From the NCBI RefSeq assembly GCF_933775445.1, contig NC_065873.1:19406001-19470000 (forward strand): 64,000 nucleotides of DNA, read 5' to 3'. Source of the stretch: Argentina anserina. Lineage: Eukaryota > Streptophyta > Magnoliopsida > Rosales > Rosaceae. Positions 46,387 through 57,046 of the stretch are shown here, piece after piece; the stretch's first letter is position 1; each line of letters begins with the position of its first letter. A program made the position numbers and the translations under genes. The notes below the pieces were generated by a model. The model was not told where the DNA came from and did not search any database. It saw only the letters and a list, made by a program, of their open reading frames with translations.

Positions 46387-47055
46387 TTAGAGATGCCCGA
46401 GTCGAAGTTCCAAATCCACTTCCTCTTTAGTTGGATTTTTAAGCAGCAATCCCAAATCAAAATCCTCCCTAATCATGTTGATATGCTTCTCATCTTTCTT
46501 CAAAACCTCGAAATCATCACCGAGATGACGTTTTTGTGCAAACCCAGCAGAGCCCTTGAGTTGATCTCCAAGCTCATAATCAAGAGCACTGCTTCTCTTG
46601 ATGACTTTCTTAGGATTAAGGAAAGCAGGAACCTGATGTTGATGAGAACCGCTGTTTAATATCATCAGCTTCTTATTTGCATGATCTAAAGTAGCTGAGG
46701 AAGGTATGGACACATGAGTGCTCCAAGGAGAGACCAATTGCGGTCGGTAGTTATTAGCACCTGAAAGAGATGATGATGATGATGATGGCGACGAAGAGAG
46801 GTAAGACTTAGGGTTAGGGTTAGGGCTAGGGTTCGGATTAGGGTAGGGAGAAAATTCGGAAGAAGAGAGGATCGAGTTAGGTGGTAGGAGTCGCAGCCTA
46901 GCTCTGTCTCTCCTATGGACATTCATATGACCCCCAAGAGCTTGAGCAGACCTGAATTCTCTCTTGCAAAAGCTACATGTAAAGTTCTTTGCAGTCCATG
47001 GAGAAATATCGCTTAGATCTTCTTCTCTTCCAAACCTCAGGTTTACACAATCCAT
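46387..47055 (-). CDS. SUPERMAN-like C2H2 zinc-finger repressor, 222 aa
   Basis: A single-exon frame of 222 residues. The finger is [20 protein letters not shown] with ligands C27, C30, H43 and H47, and is followed by the basic stretch [11 protein letters not shown], which in SUPERMAN-type proteins contributes to DNA binding and nuclear import. A Pro/Asn repeat (about residues 69-82) and a serine run follow. The C-terminus ends [10 protein letters not shown], an EAR repression motif (residues 214-220). The finger and the RDRAR tail are closer to SUPERMAN, ZFP10 and RABBIT EARS than those of the gene at 27891, which has IHRKERAK. Such genes restrict cell proliferation at organ boundaries; this role is inferred from the family. 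The start is the first Met of the frame. The upstream leader contains a long CT tract. Confidence 0.94.
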   Translation of the reverse strand: MDCVNLRFGREEDLSDISPWTAKNFTCSFCKREFRSAQALGGHMNVHRRDRARLRLLPPNSILSSSEFSPYPNPNPSPNPNPKSYLSSSPSSSSSSLSGANNYRPQLVSPWSTHVSIPSSATLDHANKKLMILNSGSHQHQVPAFLNPKKVIKRSSALDYELGDQLKGSAGFAQKRHLGDDFEVLKKDEKHINMIREDFDLGLLLKNPTKEEVDLELRLGHL

Positions 47056-47165
47056 AGCACGATCTTGATGGATCTTTCGGCAATTAAGTACGTACTACTC
47101 AGAATGTTCACTAGAACCTACCTGCAAGCTAGGATCGATTTCAACACCATGAAAGAAAATTTTAA

Positions 47166-47169
<4 letters not shown>

Positions 47170-47218
<49 letters not shown>
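47170..47218. repeat. (GA)n microsatellite upstream of the SUPERMAN-like gene
   Basis: About 24 GA dinucleotides, reading as (CT)n on the gene's strand, 115 bp before its start codon. Such tracts in plant leaders or core promoters can bind GAGA-binding (BPC-type) proteins; that role here is an inference. Confidence 0.85.
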
Positions 47219-47222
<4 letters not shown>

Positions 47223-47700
47223 GAAACACTCACAGGCACTGATCTGAGATCGAACTAGCTAGCACTACTTGTGATGAAGAAAATAAAGCTAGCTAGCTAG
47301 CAAGTTCTAACTTCGATTCGAAGGGACTGAATAATGAAAATCAGATCGATGATTTTGGAAGTCTGCTAACTGCTGATAGCACGTCTTGTACTGTAGTGCT
47401 CGTTAACCGATCACTGGTCTGCAAAATGTGCTACTATATATCCGGAAATGACTAAGCCATGGAATTGTGAAAAGCTGCTAGTGCGTTTTCTTTTTGCCGA
47501 TTATAACTAAGGGGCAAGCGGGGAGATCTAGCTAGCAAATGTGCCTTACGTTTCAAACATATTAATACGTACATGATGACGATGATGACATGGTCTCATA
47601 GTCAGAGGGTACTTTGTGGGATCACCACTCATTGCTGAGTAGGAATCAAAGAAAATAGATATATACAAGAAATTGTGAATGTGAGAAAAGGTTTGTTTGA
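47219..47700. other. Upstream region of the SUPERMAN-like gene
   Basis: No coding sequence. A TATA-like run CTATATAT lies near 47433-47442 and CTAGCTAG repeats near 47289. It ends at the target duplication TATTAAAAA of the next MITE. Confidence 0.4.
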
Positions 47701-47892
47701 TATTAAAAAGGCAAAATACACCCTAAATTTGGCTTAAATTATCAATTTACACCTTGAACTTGCATTTAAGTCAATTTACTTCCTAAATTTGGTAAAAATT
47801 ACTGATTTGCACCACATCCGTTAAATTTAACTGTTTCTATCCAATTTTGCATTACATGTCATGCACATGAGGGGTAATGTTGTCATTTTCTA

Positions 47893-48257
47893 TGTAATAC
47901 CCCGAATTTTTGGCTTCGAATTGTATGAATTATTGGAAATTATTAAATTTAGAAAATTGAATAAATCACATTTTTCACTTTCTCGATGATGTCAAACGAA
48001 ACGGAACCGTCTTCGGAAATTTAAATTGGAAAAATGTTACGTTTTGTGACTTGAGAGTTGACTTCTATTTTCGTAGTTCGTTTTCGCAAAACATCATTCA
48101 CTAAAGTTGTAGAGCTCGTCGATACGAGTTCATAGACACATCACGCACCTTAATCAGACGTCGTATGTGGAAGTTATCGTCGACGGAAGTTGGTTTCCGA
48201 TTTTGAAAAAAGTATAAAAGGGGTTTTTAGGAAACTAGGGTTTCCTAAAATAGAAAC

Positions 48258-48302
<45 letters not shown>

Positions 48303-50367
48303 CCGCATCCCTCTCTCCCTCTCGACCTCGACCCCCCTATCGACACCATGGCCCTCACCGTCGACCCCAAAGGCACTGCGCGGTCCTCAGCATCAACCTC
48401 TGGACTCGACACGCCACCTCACGCCACATTCAAGATCGACCGTCGATTTGAAGATTTTGCAGAAACCTGCCGTCATCCAAGCTTCTTCTCCGGTGACACT
48501 AGAGCACGGGGCTAGCTCATCTTCGGCGATCCTCACCACTGATGCGACCTGCATGCCATTAGGAGCTCAAATCACGCCGCCACCTCACCCTTCACGAATT
48601 CGATGGCCGTCGGCATTCAAGCTTCTTGGGCGACTTCTCGACAGTTCTAGGGTTCAATATAGGTATGAAAATGTTTTAAATCGTTTGATGTACATGTTGT
48701 GTGAAGATTGTGGTGATTTGTGGAGTTTTGGAGGAGGAGGAGGCAGAGCTCTGCTGCCACCTAGGGCGGCGCGTGAGGGCGAGTGGAGTGGTGCAAGAGG
48801 CGGCATTAGGCCGTGGAAGGGAGGAGGAGAGGAAATGAGTGGGTGTTGGGTTGTTGTAGGCAGGCCACACGCGCAATTGGAGGAGGCGTGTGAGCCCCAT
48901 GCGCTGCTACGTGGATGGCGCATGAGCTCGTGTGGCGGCGCGTGAACAGTAATTTTTATATAAAAGTAATTTATGTACATTAAATGGTAAAAGTAATTCA
49001 TGTACAGTAAAAATGTAAAAATAATTCTATATAGTAAATTTCTAAATAGTAAATCGGTGATTAGTATTTACGTGAACAGTAATTATAATGAAACAGTCCA
49101 TTTTGTGTACAGTAATACGTAAACAGCATTTATATGAACAGTAATATGTGAACAGTAATTGCGTAAAAACCGTAATTTGCTGAACAGTAAACAGTAGTAC
49201 TGGTCCGGTAATATCTGAGGTTTTACGTAACGTTTCTAATCACTTTATTATACAACTAGGTGATCGACAAAACAAGTGAATGAATTGTTTTCGGTATTGT
49301 GGAAATTACGCTCAGAAAAATAAGGTGAGTAAATCTCACTATGACGGATCTACCCTTGGCGGTGATTCATATTTACGTTTTATTTAAAAGACCGAACTAT
49401 GACATGTATATGATATAGTGGGTTGTGTATGTGTATAAATGGTGAATACAATACATATATATGGGTTTCTATATTATATATTCTCACATTCTTATTTCCA
49501 AATGAGTTTTATTATAGCACCAATATTTATTTTATTTGAGCATGAGTCGCTTGGTTGTTGTACAATAACATGTGAGGATTGTATTGCACATGGTTTTAAC
49601 TTTAAGTCATGTTAAAACGTTTTTTCGTCTTCGGACGTGTTAGCAGTATCGGAACCAAGCCTTGGCCGAGTGACAGTTACGATTCAGTTAGAGCTCTAGT
49701 TTGTCTGCCGGTGTACAGCATGAGGAGTAACAGATGGGTTACTTGGGTCTCATGAGTACCCATATTTTTGTGATATTGGGTAACAAATGGGTTGCCCAGT
49801 ATCAGACGGCGTACTGCATGAGAGGTAACAGATGAGTACCTGTATTATAAATGTAATTTGGGTAAATAGATGGGTTGCCCAATGTCTCATGAGTACACAT
49901 ATATTCAGATATTATTGGACATCCACATGGGTCGTCATGTGTCTTATGAGTGCATTTATATTTAAATGTCATCTAAATCTCATTTTGTTTACTATGTGTA
50001 TTATACTGTTGATTTACTCATACGAGCTGCAAAGCTTACCGGGTTTCTGTTTACAATCCCGGTGTATCTATTCAATGGTGTATGTGATAGCTCTACAGAT
50101 GTGGATTAGCAGAATTGGAGGGCTACTCTGAAGATTTCAAAGTTTATTATTTCTATTTTTGGTGAGGATTGTAAGGATTTTACATTTCCATTTGTTATAA
50201 TGCTTGAATTATAAACTGGTTTTGTAATAATCAAATCGACTGAGATGTACTACAAACTCATTTGTGATACACTGTGACTATAAGATGATTTCAATATTTT
50301 GAGATTGTCTTAGAGTTTTCATGGCTTTGATTTCAAGTTTATCACTTGAAATTTAGGAGCTGTGACA
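47893..50367 (+). repeat. Family B left LTR (2475 bp)
   Basis: It starts TGTAATACCCCG and ends GGAGCTGTGACA. TATAAAA lies at 48213-48219, 320 bp from the start, with a (CT)n run just after. A GC-rich core (about 48730-48945), ACAGTAA-type words (48945-49205) and AAGGTGAGTAAATCTCAC (49322-49339) follow in the family order. Confidence 0.87.
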
Positions 50368-50369
50368 GT

Positions 50370-50381
50370 TGGTATCAGAGT
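50370..50381 (+). promoter_or_regulatory. Primer binding site, initiator tRNA-Met
   Basis: TGGTATCAGAGT matches the complement of the plant initiator tRNA-Met 3' end at 11 of 12 positions and sits two bases after the LTR end. Confidence 0.85.
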
Positions 50382-50656
50382 GCAGGTTGCGTCTTTGGTG
50401 ATTTATCAATATCATCCAGGAGCGATGACCCGACTACAGCGGATCCCCATCACATGCTCTTCGGTATTGATATGTCAGTGGGTACGCAAGAGTGTTAGGA
50501 GCCACACCTTAGGTTTGGTCCTCTAAGTAAAAGTGTTGTGATAATACTTTGATGATTCACATTCTCTCTAAATATCTTAGTTAATATATGTTGGATCTAG
50601 TTTATTTGGGTTCAAGATTTTACATGTATTGACTAAGTGTTTAAATGTTTCAAGGT

Positions 50657-52040
50657 GATGAATCCAGAGAAGGGCCGTGCACAAGGTCGTGGACGGGCAA
50701 GAGGCCGAGGCCGAACAAGGGATGGAGGCCGAGTCCGCAATGTGGAGAACCTCTATGAGGAAGTAGCACCACAGGTTGAGCATGTTGACCATGAGGCTGT
50801 CATTAGAGACGAGGGTCGTGTGCTAAAGATGATCAAGGACATAAGTAGTCTGTCAGCGCCATCGTTTCATAGGGGCCTAGATCATATGGTGACGGATCAT
50901 TGGATCGAGAGTATGTAAACCTACTTTGAGATGGTGATGTGCTCGGAGATTGAGAAGAGTATGATAGCCACATTTTTTCTTAAAGGATGATGTTATGGAT
51001 TGGTGGAAGAGTACAAGACGGACTGGGGATGTGTCCACTCTGACTTGGGAGGGTTTTGTGGCACTCTTTCGAGAAAAGTATTTCCCAACTACAGTGCATG
51101 AGGAATTAGAACTCGAGTTCCTTGATCTAGTACAAGGAGATATGACCGTCAGGGAGTATGAGGCCCGTTTTGCACAGTTGTATCGGTTTGTCAGGCCAAT
51201 AGGTGCAACCTCCTTAGCTCAGAAATTCCTACGGGGACTTAAGAAAGAGTACAAGACCATCATATCAGCACTTTGTCTGTCTACGAAGGAATTGATGTAT
51301 GAAAGTGCCCTGAATTTGGAACAGGCGAATAAGACTCGAGGAGGAGATGTGGAAGTTAGGGATACTCAAGGAAAAAGAAAGGCAATTAGTTCAGGAGAAA
51401 AACTTGCGTACAAACTAGTATGTACACGTGCGTCCAAACTCTCGTTTATTTGGACATTTTGGGAATATAAATACATGATTTTAACCGTTCAAAAGTTTAG
51501 TTTATTACTAAAGATCATTTATGTAAAAGATCAATATAAACAAAAATCATCTTCATAGTCGATTGCATCAAACAAATTGACAGTTGATCATGAGACTACT
51601 AACTTTCACCATAACCGTTAATTTGTTTGATGCAATCGACTATGAAGATGATTTTTGTTTATGTTGATCTTTTACATAAATGATCTTTAGTAATAAACTA
51701 AACTTTTGAACGGTTAAAATCATATATTTATATTCCCAAAGTGTGCAAATAAACGAGAGTTTGGACGCACGCGTAAATACTAGTTTGTACGCAAGTTTTT
51801 TCCTTAGTTCAGGCAGCAGGTTGCGGGACCGAAAGCTGGATCTTGGAAGAGGCCGATGACATAGTACCAGACTCCAGCTAAGGCGGCATCTCCATCTGTT
51901 AGGACTGCACCTGTTAGGCAGTTAGCATCAGTAAGGTGTTTCGTTTTGCAACGAAATGTGTGACTACGCCACAACTTGTCCGAAACCGAAGAAGGCATGC
52001 TACTTTAAGTGTCGGCTAGTGGGACATATGGCTAGAAAAA
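50657..52040 (+). pseudogene. Gypsy gag, broken, with CCHC knuckle
   Basis: The protein starts MNPEKGRAQGRGRARGRGRT, an Arg/Gly-rich N-terminus. It then reads FHRGLDHMVTDHWIESM before a TAA at about 50916, where gag proteins usually continue ETYFE (TYFEMV follows). A frameshift lies near 50985. The main retrotransposon gag domain (PF03732) is clear at 50995-51385: MDWWKSTRRTGDV, TWEGFVALFREKYFP, DLVQGDMTVREYEARFAQL and FLRGLKKEYK. A 409-bp MITE then interrupts the frame. Beyond it (51804-52040) the sequence continues to a zinc knuckle in CYFKCRLVGHMARK, after which the element is cut off. Gag would form the retroelement particle; this copy is broken in at least four ways. Confidence 0.85.
51395..51803. 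mobile_element. Palindromic 409-bp Mutator-like MITE, copy 2, in gag
   Basis: It has the same length and ends as the copy at 45439, with near-perfect inverted arms. It is flanked by the 9-bp direct repeat TTAGTTCAG (51386-51394, 51804-51812). Its loop reads as the reverse complement of the loop of copy 1, so the two are in opposite orientation. Confidence 0.92.
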
Positions 52041-52316
52041 ATAAAATAAAACATAGTAGCAAGTGTTCCTCTAAAGTAATTTTATTAATTTATTTCATTA
52101 TTAAATATGAATAAATATATAATGTTATAATGCCTCTCAAATGCATGACATGTGACTTAAAATTGGATGAAAAACATTAAATTTAACATATAGGGTGCAA
52201 ATCGGTAATTTTTACCAAGTTTATGAGGTAAATTGATTCAAATGCAAGTTCGGGGTACAAACTGACAATTATGGCCAAATTTAGGAGTGCAAATTGGTAT
52301 TTTTGTCTATTAAAAA

Positions 52317-53307
52317 GGCAAAGTGTAACAAAAAAGAGAGGGTAAAGTTAAAAAAAAACATTAGGATTGTGATACCAATTGAGCTATTAACGATCCACCC
52401 GGTTAATTTGGTTTAGTAAATTGTCTATTACTAGCTTATATCAAGCATATAATAGACAATTTATTATTTCAATATAAGCTTATTACTAAAGAATAATTCT
52501 TTGTCGCATACTAGTTTTGAGTTTAGCCTCATAACCTCTTGTCTGATTGATGTATGTCATAACGGAGTGGCATGTAATTGTTATTTACGACACATTAATT
52601 TATAGAACCTATGATTTATAGTCCAAACAGAAAAAAAAAAAAAAAAAGATTCACCTGGTTATTAGATTAGACCAGGTGGACATTTGTTGTTAGTAAATAG
52701 ATTCGAATTTATGTTGATTCACATTAAATCCAATCGGTCTCGTTATAGTTATGAGCAAACATGTACTAGTCTTTTCATAAAAAGTGACATTTCGAATTTA
52801 CTGACATGTGAAAATACTATAGGTCTGTAGAAATTACATTTTTTTTAGAATTGGTCTGTAGAAATAATAAAGCTTATTTATTTTTGCAAAAATGTTATAG
52901 CAATTTTTAACATATCATAACCTGCACTGTGAAAAGGGCATGTAATTCGATTCGTACAAGCATTAATAGGTATGAGAACTTTGTGGAGGCCGTTAAGTGT
53001 CATTTCTATTGCAATGTTCAACTGTTCAAGAAAGGACACGTCTATATTCATGACAACAATATATTTACGTACGTTTGCATAGACTTGAATACTGCGGACA
53101 GTGCGGAGGATACAAATCCGGCCAATGTGTCAATGTTAAGCCTTTATTGATGCATACAGCCTCCTACTTCGTTACTGATCGACAACAAAAGTAGGATGCT
53201 CAATCGATCGGAACTCCAATATCCGACTTCACTTGTGATCGAAGTTCAATTCCATTTGGTATCAAATTTACCACCAAACCTTTATTTAAAAGACTTGGTT
53301 AAGTCTT
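52317..53307. other. No gene recognised
   Basis: AT-rich sequence. A frame at 52929-53150 has no recognised domain and is likely chance. The stretch at about 53180-53260 partly repeats 54294-54390 on the far side of the copia element. Confidence 0.45.
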
Positions 53308-54251
53308 TGTTAGCGTGAATCACGAGAGTAATTTATTCTTGTTAGATTATATATAGAACCAATCTGTATATGAAAATATATAGCAATATAATTCAACTTG
53401 GCATCAGAGCCATTTTTTTCTTCTCTTTTTCGTCTTACTCTGTTTTCCCTGGGTTTTTTTTCTTCACAGCCGGTCGCCGCAGCCCTCCGCCTCCTCCCGT
53501 CTGGCTTCGGTCTGCGCGTCTAAGTCACCGCTGCCCTCCGACGGTCCCCGACGTCGCCGTCACTCCTCTGCATTGCCGCTGCCCTCTGAAGTCGCCGTAG
53601 CACTCCTCTGATGTCACCACTGCCCTTCGACATCGTTGTCGCTCCTCCGGCGTTGCTGCTGCCCTCCTCTCTGACGCCATCATTCTCGACCTACGGCCCT
53701 CCTACACCGTTGCCCCTCTCCGCCCATTTTTTCGGCTCTTTTGGCTACTCTTCGCACCGCCCGACCCGGCACGGATTCAATTGACCCGGCCCGGCCCCGA
53801 TTCGACCCGACCCGACTCGGCCAGATTTGACCCGGCCCGGCCTAGATTCACCCCAACCTGGCCCGGCCCAGATTCAATGCAGGTCCACTGACAGTGCAAG
53901 TGCACCGAAGACAGATTCTTCTCCTTTTTTTTGTGATTTTGCTGCATAATTCCTGATTTTTTAAATTGTTTTTCAATGGGTTCTGGACACGAAGCAGAGA
54001 GTTCTCATATCCCTGATGTTCTGACATTTGAAGTATCTATTAAGGATTCTGACAGTGGTTCATTTTGGGGCGCCAAACTCAATGGTCATTTACTTGATAT
54101 GGTTCGGTGTATTCACTTAGCAAGTTGGGCATGGTTGATATATATGCGTCAACTTGAGGGGAGTGTTAGGGTGAATCGCGGAAGTAATTTATGCTTGTTA
54201 GATTATATATAAAGTCAATCTGTGTATGAAAATATATAGCAATATAATTCA
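53308..54251 (+). mobile_element. Miniature Ty1/copia derivative with 88-bp LTRs
   Basis: Direct repeats of 88 bp (53308-53395 and 54164-54251) start TGTTAG and end ATTCA. The first is followed by an initiator-Met primer site (TGGCATCAGAGC, 53399-53410) and the second is preceded by a polypurine tract (TTGAGGGGAG). The interior is only 768 bp. Just before the right LTR, one frame reads SKLGMVDIYAST and a stop, the classic C-terminal end of copia RNase H. The size is that of a TRIM element, but the retained pol end shows it came from a larger copia by internal deletion. No target duplication was found (GTCTT against ACTCC). Confidence 0.82.
53399..53410 (+). promoter_or_regulatory. Primer binding site, initiator tRNA-Met (copia)
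   Basis: TGGCATCAGAGC differs by one base from the plant initiator-Met site TGGTATCAGAGC and lies three bases after the short LTR. Confidence 0.8.
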
Positions 54252-54718
54252 ACTCCTTGCCTTTATAAACATATTCTATCTCGTTAGTGAATATTGACAA
54301 CAAAAGTAGGATGCAGAAATGGCCTTATAGATACCTCCAATCTCCGACATCAGTTGTACTCGGGATTCAAATTATTATCTTTTCCATTTGGGCATCCTAC
54401 TTCTCATGTCAATATTCAGGATTGCTTCCTTATTTTTTCTCCGGGTTTTTCTATTGGACAAGAGACAATGAATATATTCCAATGAAGAGCTGGATTCAAA
54501 CTGTATAAAAGATGTGGGAAACAGTATTATGAAACAAAAAACTGGGGTGCTAATTCAATATTTCGGCCAAATTCGCAGTGCAATGCACCATATGGGAGTT
54601 TAAGTCGATTTCGAATTTGGAAGGCTAGCTCGGAGTTCACTTTCATCATTTGGCAAAAAATCAGCAACGCAGCAACAAACTAACAAACAACAAGGAATCT
54701 GGAAAGTAGTTAATAAAA

Positions 54719-55448
54719 GGCAAAAATGCCAATTTATACTGAAAACTTGATAATAATTATCAGTTTGCACCACAAATTTGCATTTGAATCAATTTACCTC
54801 TTAAATTTGGTAAAAATTACCGATTTGCACCCTCATCCATTAAATTTAATGTTTTTCATCCAATTTTAAGTCATATGTCATGCATTTGAGGGAGAATATT
54901 ATCATAAAATAAATTAATAAAATTACTTAAGAGGAACACTTGCTACTATGTTTTTTTTGTTTTTTTTCGAAACATGTTATTGATTCATATATTTATTATT
55001 TTATGTGATATGGTATGTTAAAAGATATTAGAAAAATATAAATAAATACATAGAAAATTAAAAATAAATGTGTACATATAAATATATATATATATATATA
55101 TACACAACACACTATATTTGAATGTGTTGGTATATTAAATATATAATTCGAAGTAGGGTTAAGTATGAAGAAAAAAGATGTAAATAAATAATTTAATAAA
55201 AAAAATAATCATCATTTTAAAAAAAATTTTATTTGTTTTAAAGAAAAATATAAATTGAAAAATGACAACATTACCCCTCATGTGCATGACATGTGACGCA
55301 AAATTGGATAAAAACAGTTAAATTTAACGGATGTGATGAAAATTGACAATTTCAATTAAATTTAGGAAATAAATTGACTCAAATGTAAGTTCATAGTGCA
55401 AATTGACAATTTCAGCCAAAATTTGAGGTGTATTTTGACAATTTTACC
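54719..55448. mobile_element. Mutator-like MITE (type C), complete, 730 bp
   Basis: Inverted arms of about 200 bp (outer ends GGCAAAAATGCC and GACAATTTTACC) flanked by the 9-bp direct repeat TTAATAAAA (54710-54718, 55449-55457). The middle is AT-rich with a (TA)n run near 55082-55102. It is related to the element at 47710-52307. Confidence 0.85.
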
Positions 55449-55457
55449 TTAATAAAA

Positions 55458-55977
55458 TGATCTGACATCCGTCTGTATCAACTAGGCACCACAATTTTCA
55501 TCAGAACAAAAATCCTCCTGGTCTTCTACGGATCATATCTTTAAGCTTTCAGCTGCCTTTACTTAATAGAGCAAAGTACTGTACTGTGTATTTTAGCTTA
55601 GAGATATCAACAGGTATTCATTTAGGCAACTAAATCAATTACAGACAGCCGACTAGAGCACCCGAATCAGGACTTAAAAGTGTCCTGGCCGAATTAAAGG
55701 AGGCCCTCTTATAGAGCCAGGTGCTGTGCATCACAATGATACTCCTCATAAGCTTGCTGCCTTTAGTTAAGTGGTTGTGTCTGACTACCCATTCATGATG
55801 TTTCACTAAATTGATATAGATCAGATGTCGATGACGAAGATAAAAGTCCAGAACCAATGTAGAGGAAAAATGAACTGAAGGAGGATTTTATGTGTGTTAA
55901 CATTATGCAGGTTAAGTTGATGGCTAGTTATCAGGGAAAAGTGATATCACAAAGGAGGCTAGTGAATGAACTCAGAC
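55458..55977. other. No gene recognised
   Basis: Intergenic sequence between two MITEs with no coding signal that I can support. Confidence 0.5.
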
Positions 55978-55980
55978 TAA

Positions 55981-56980
55981 GAGCAAGTTCACCCGTTAAG
56001 TCAATAGGTCAGGATCATTGGGTCACCAGGTTATTATGTCAGTGCACTGTTCACTGCCACTAGACATTTAGTTCCAAGTTCCAACTGTTGGGTCAAGATC
56101 ACTAGGTCAGTTCATGTTCTTCCATTATTATATTGATATCAAACGAAAAATATATATGATGTAAATAAATTATAGTGAAGCCAAACCCTTGTGTAACACA
56201 AGAACTTTTTTTTGGTGTAAAATATATATTGTAAAATTTTGTTCGAAAGAAATGAAAGAGAACAACTATAAATTTTCTAATTATTATGACTTATTTTTAA
56301 TAAAGCTTGTAATATAACTTTTTCTTTGGAGAAAATAATTACGAGTTGCTTGTCTCTTTCAAAATAACTAGACTCATACCCCCGTGCGATACACGTGTTA
56401 ATTCATCGCATATATTTATTGTGTAAAGATGAAAAAAAACAGATTTTATTTGTTGTTACATGTTCTATTTTGTTTTTATAAGTCTTATCCGTTTTGATTT
56501 TTTTAACACAATCATTTTGTGTAATTGTGTTTAATAAAAAATGTATTTTAAGTAAAATATAATTTGGCAATTTTTGAAAGGTTCCCACATTATAGTAATA
56601 GAGATATGAAGCTGGTATCTTTTTATTAATTACAAGCCATTAGATTTAGTGTTAATTCAAAAATATAGCTCTTCAATTTTCAAAGCAGCCAATGGCTACA
56701 AACCATGTCTGTAAAAGCATGCCCACTAAAAGATAAAAAGGTTGGGTCACGCTGGAAGCCTAAGTTAGTTTGGAGAGACATGGGTCAGCAACTTGACCTG
56801 GGTCATGGATTTTTGGCCCTTGGGTCATTTACTGTTGGCTTGACCCAACACCAGTGGAAGGTCAATACAAGACGATACATGGACAAAGTTCTACTCAGGA
56901 AGGTCAAAATGAAAAATTCTCTGACCTGGGTCAGAAAATGACGTGGTGTCATGGCAAAAGAAGTCCCGGTGAACTTGCTC
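55981..56980. mobile_element. PIF/Harbinger-type MITE, 1.0 kb
   Basis: The 13-bp terminal inverted repeat GAGCAAGTTCACC starts at 55981 and ends at 56980, with the 3-bp target duplication TAA (55978-55980, 56981-56983), as expected for Tourist/PIF-type elements. Inside are many copies of GGGTCA/TGACCC words. Its right part contains a 40-bp sequence (56863-56902) that recurs, inverted, in the myosin 3' flank. The class call is inferred from the TAA duplication. Confidence 0.7.
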
Positions 56981-57046
56981 TAAGTACTACACAACTCTCT
57001 ACATCTGACCCTTTACTGACACTACCCGACTAATTTGACCTACAGC

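Larger units (their letters stand above)
47893..52045 (+). mobile_element. Tekay-like Ty3/gypsy element, 5' half only
   Basis: A complete family B left LTR is followed by an initiator-Met primer site and a broken gag ending in a zinc knuckle. Protease, polymerase and the right LTR are absent. This copy ties the whole family B set of solo LTRs to a gypsy lineage. Tekay/Del assignment is inferred from the long LTRs (about 2.5 kb), the tRNA-Met primer and the gag type. Confidence 0.82.
47710..52307. mobile_element. Mutator-like MITE (type C) that hosts a gypsy element
   Basis: Inverted arms lie at 47710-47892 and about 52050-52307 (ends GGCAAAATACACC and GGTATTTTTGTC), flanked by the 9-bp direct repeat TATTAAAAA (47701-47709, 52308-52316). 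A second member with its own target duplication is at 54719-55448, and the arms of the two copies align in opposite orientation. The centre was filled by the gypsy element that starts at 47893. Confidence 0.83.

Noticed and set aside
48190..48945. 251-residue plus-strand frame
   Set aside because: It lies within the family B LTR, spans a CT microsatellite and the GC-rich core, and is not conserved in frame in the other LTR copies.
52929..53150. 73-residue frame considered as a small gene
   Set aside because: No domain, no promoter or splice context, and no conservation evidence; kept only as unassigned sequence.
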